From assembly GCA_021108075.1 (NCBI GenBank), contig JAIORP010000087.1, positions 1-33,855 of the forward strand: a DNA stretch of 33,855 nucleotides, given 5' to 3'. Origin of the DNA: Candidatus Omnitrophota bacterium (GTDB taxonomy: Bacteria; Omnitrophota; Gorgyraeia; Zapsychrales; Zapsychraceae). Of this stretch, positions 32,736-33,855 are shown one piece after another (position 1 is the stretch's first letter; each line of letters opens with the position of its first letter). The translations under genes and the position numbers were made by a program. The notes beneath the pieces are model-generated. The model saw nothing but the letters and a program-made list of their open reading frames with translations. It was not told the DNA's origin and searched no databases.

Positions 32736-33734
32736 CTACATCTCTCCCCAGCCGGAAACGGAAGAAGAATATATTGGGCTTGTATGCACAATGATTTGAT
32801 AACCATGCTCATGCGCCCATTTCACAGCGACTGTCCGCAAATCGTCATTACCTTGATCGTAATATGTTTTTGCTAAGGTCGAACTCGCATACCTTTGAAA
32901 ATATTTTTCCAATTCCGGAACAATGCGCGCGTCACCGATACGAAAAAAGGCCATCAATGCCCGCCCTCGCGTTGTTTTGTCTTTTGACCACAATTGTTTG
33001 ACTAAGACATATTCTGTCTGATCCCATAATAGAATTAAGCTTGTCTGATCTTCCAGCTCAACAAGCGCGTTAACGATGTCATCGATCGGGTCAGACCGCC
33101 AATCCCATTGTTCCTTAAACGCATCCATTAAAATTTTGGCCGAATGTTGACGAATATCATCATCGGAATGGGTTAAATGCTCCACCAGGAGCGGGATCGC
33201 GCGGGGGTCTTGGATGCGGTATAAAGCTGTTAAGACGAAAATGATGGTGTCCTCTCTTTTAATCTGGTCCAATTGGCTGATCAAGTGCTCGACCTGTGCG
33301 GTATCGGCAGGGCTGAATTTCGTAATTGAATAATCCAGCAACACACAGCTTGATCCATTGTTTTTGACACAATTATTAAATTGCTGCATGGCCGCGTCAA
33401 CATCTTTAAAAAAAAACTCAAATTCATCCGGATCTTTCCCGTCTTTTTGCCGTTGCGTTAATTCCTTGTTCAGTTTAAACGCATCCATTTGATGGGAAGT
33501 GTAATCAATAATACGTCGATACATTTTTTCTCCGCTATGGGGGGTTTGGACGAATTTTTGCGCAGGGGTAAGGGCTTCTTTTTGATCCGGCACATCTACA
33601 GTTGGTTCCGGTTCTTGTTCAGCGAAAAACGATACGTCATGGGAAATTCGGGAGCTTATCGAAGAAATTTTCATTAAAACACCTGAAAAAATGATGATCG
33701 TTAAAATAAATATAATAATTATATTATTATTCAT
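32736..33734 (-). CDS. Membrane-anchored or exported HEAT-repeat protein
   Basis: A 332-aa protein with an N-terminal hydrophobic segment (1-21, NNNIIIIFILTIIIFSGVL) and no clear cleavage site, so a signal anchor is likely. Residues about 28-60 are acidic and Pro-rich. From 145 to 310 there are HEAT/PBS-type helical repeats, for example ALYRIQDPRAIPLLVEHL split at 178-195 with DDDIRQHSAKILMDA, then ALMAFFRIGDARIVPELEKY. Such repeats form scaffolds for protein contacts; no catalytic motif is seen. Its partner is unknown. There is no Shine-Dalgarno. Repeat copy D lies 38 bp upstream of the start. Confidence 0.75.
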   Translation of the reverse strand: MNNNIIIIFILTIIIFSGVLMKISSISSRISHDVSFFAEQEPEPTVDVPDQKEALTPAQKFVQTPHSGEKMYRRIIDYTSHQMDAFKLNKELTQRQKDGKDPDEFEFFFKDVDAAMQQFNNCVKNNGSSCVLLDYSITKFSPADTAQVEHLISQLDQIKREDTIIFVLTALYRIQDPRAIPLLVEHLTHSDDDIRQHSAKILMDAFKEQWDWRSDPIDDIVNALVELEDQTSLILLWDQTEYVLVKQLWSKDKTTRGRALMAFFRIGDARIVPELEKYFQRYASSTLAKTYYDQGNDDLRTVAVKWAHEHGYQIIVHTSPIYSSSVSGWGEM

Positions 33735-33771
33735 GGATGATTCGCAAAGTTATGTGGTTTATCTCTAAATA

Positions 33772-33853
33772 ATACCAATTCCATTAAATAATGACCAAAA
33801 CCAATTCTGCTTTTCAGAATTAAGATAGAACAATTTATTAATGGATTTGGTAT
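33772..33853 (+). repeat. MITE-like palindromic repeat, copy D (complete, 82 bp)
   Basis: This is the only full-length copy matching the consensus. Inverted ends of about 20 bp (ATACCAATTCCATTAAATAA at one end, ATTTATTAATGGATTTGGTAT at the other) surround the AATTCTG/CAGAATT hairpin. It differs from copy A by one G-to-A change. The window ends 2 bp after it. Confidence 0.88.
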
Positions 33854-33855
33854 AA

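Noticed and set aside
32484..32876. 130-codon plus-strand frame
   Set aside because: Its last third is antisense to the HEAT gene, it lacks a ribosome site, and the residues look random.
1..33855. tRNA or riboswitch genes in the gaps
   Set aside because: I read every gap for a T-arm GTTCRA pattern with matching acceptor stems and for known leader motifs and found none.

Overview
The window looks like a piece of chromosome from an uncultured, AT-rich, Gram-negative and probably anaerobic bacterium. The signs are a PEP-CTERM exported protein, an RND exporter, many signal peptides, and a Fur / DUF89 / MBL-fold / CcdA-like metal-redox neighbourhood. Omnitrophota or a nearby lineage fits the mix, but no marker gene here settles the taxonomy. 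I saw no tRNA, rRNA, CRISPR array, phage gene or intact transposase.

Layout. 1-6.4 kb: a periplasmic trypsin-like protease with TPRs, a decayed gene, an MscS channel, a PEP-CTERM protein, and an S66 LD-carboxypeptidase / ATP-grasp ligase pair. 6.5-8.9 kb: an ActP-type symporter with its DUF485 partner, complete with promoter, operator-like inverted repeat and terminator. 9.0-15.7 kb: a PurF-like protein whose catalytic Cys is Ser, then carB, then a DUF1846 protein. 16-20.7 kb: a membrane spermidine-synthase-like protein, a CPA2 antiporter and a DUF4197 protein. 21-26.7 kb: an orphan RND transporter, a frameshifted exported protein and a GT-C glycosyltransferase-like protein. 26.7-31.5 kb: a co-oriented block fur - broken DUF5320 gene - DUF89 - MBL hydrolase - CcdA-like thiol protein - two small ORFs, starting from a strong promoter whose start site lies under a near-consensus Fur box. 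31.5-33.8 kb: a broken gene, a secreted protein with HGD repeats, and a HEAT-repeat protein.

Four layers stand out beyond the gene list. First, an about 82-bp palindromic MITE-like repeat occurs at both window ends, brackets the PurF-like gene in inverted orientation, and leaves partial ends elsewhere. Second, several genes without a Shine-Dalgarno have a TATAAT-like box 6-7 nt before ATG, which predicts leaderless mRNAs. Third, five short loci in the gaps look like recently broken genes; four are each restored by one added base, while about 27 kb of large genes is unbroken. Fourth, the Fur box and promoter imply autoregulation of the fur block. All functional statements rest on motifs read by eye; no database search was run.
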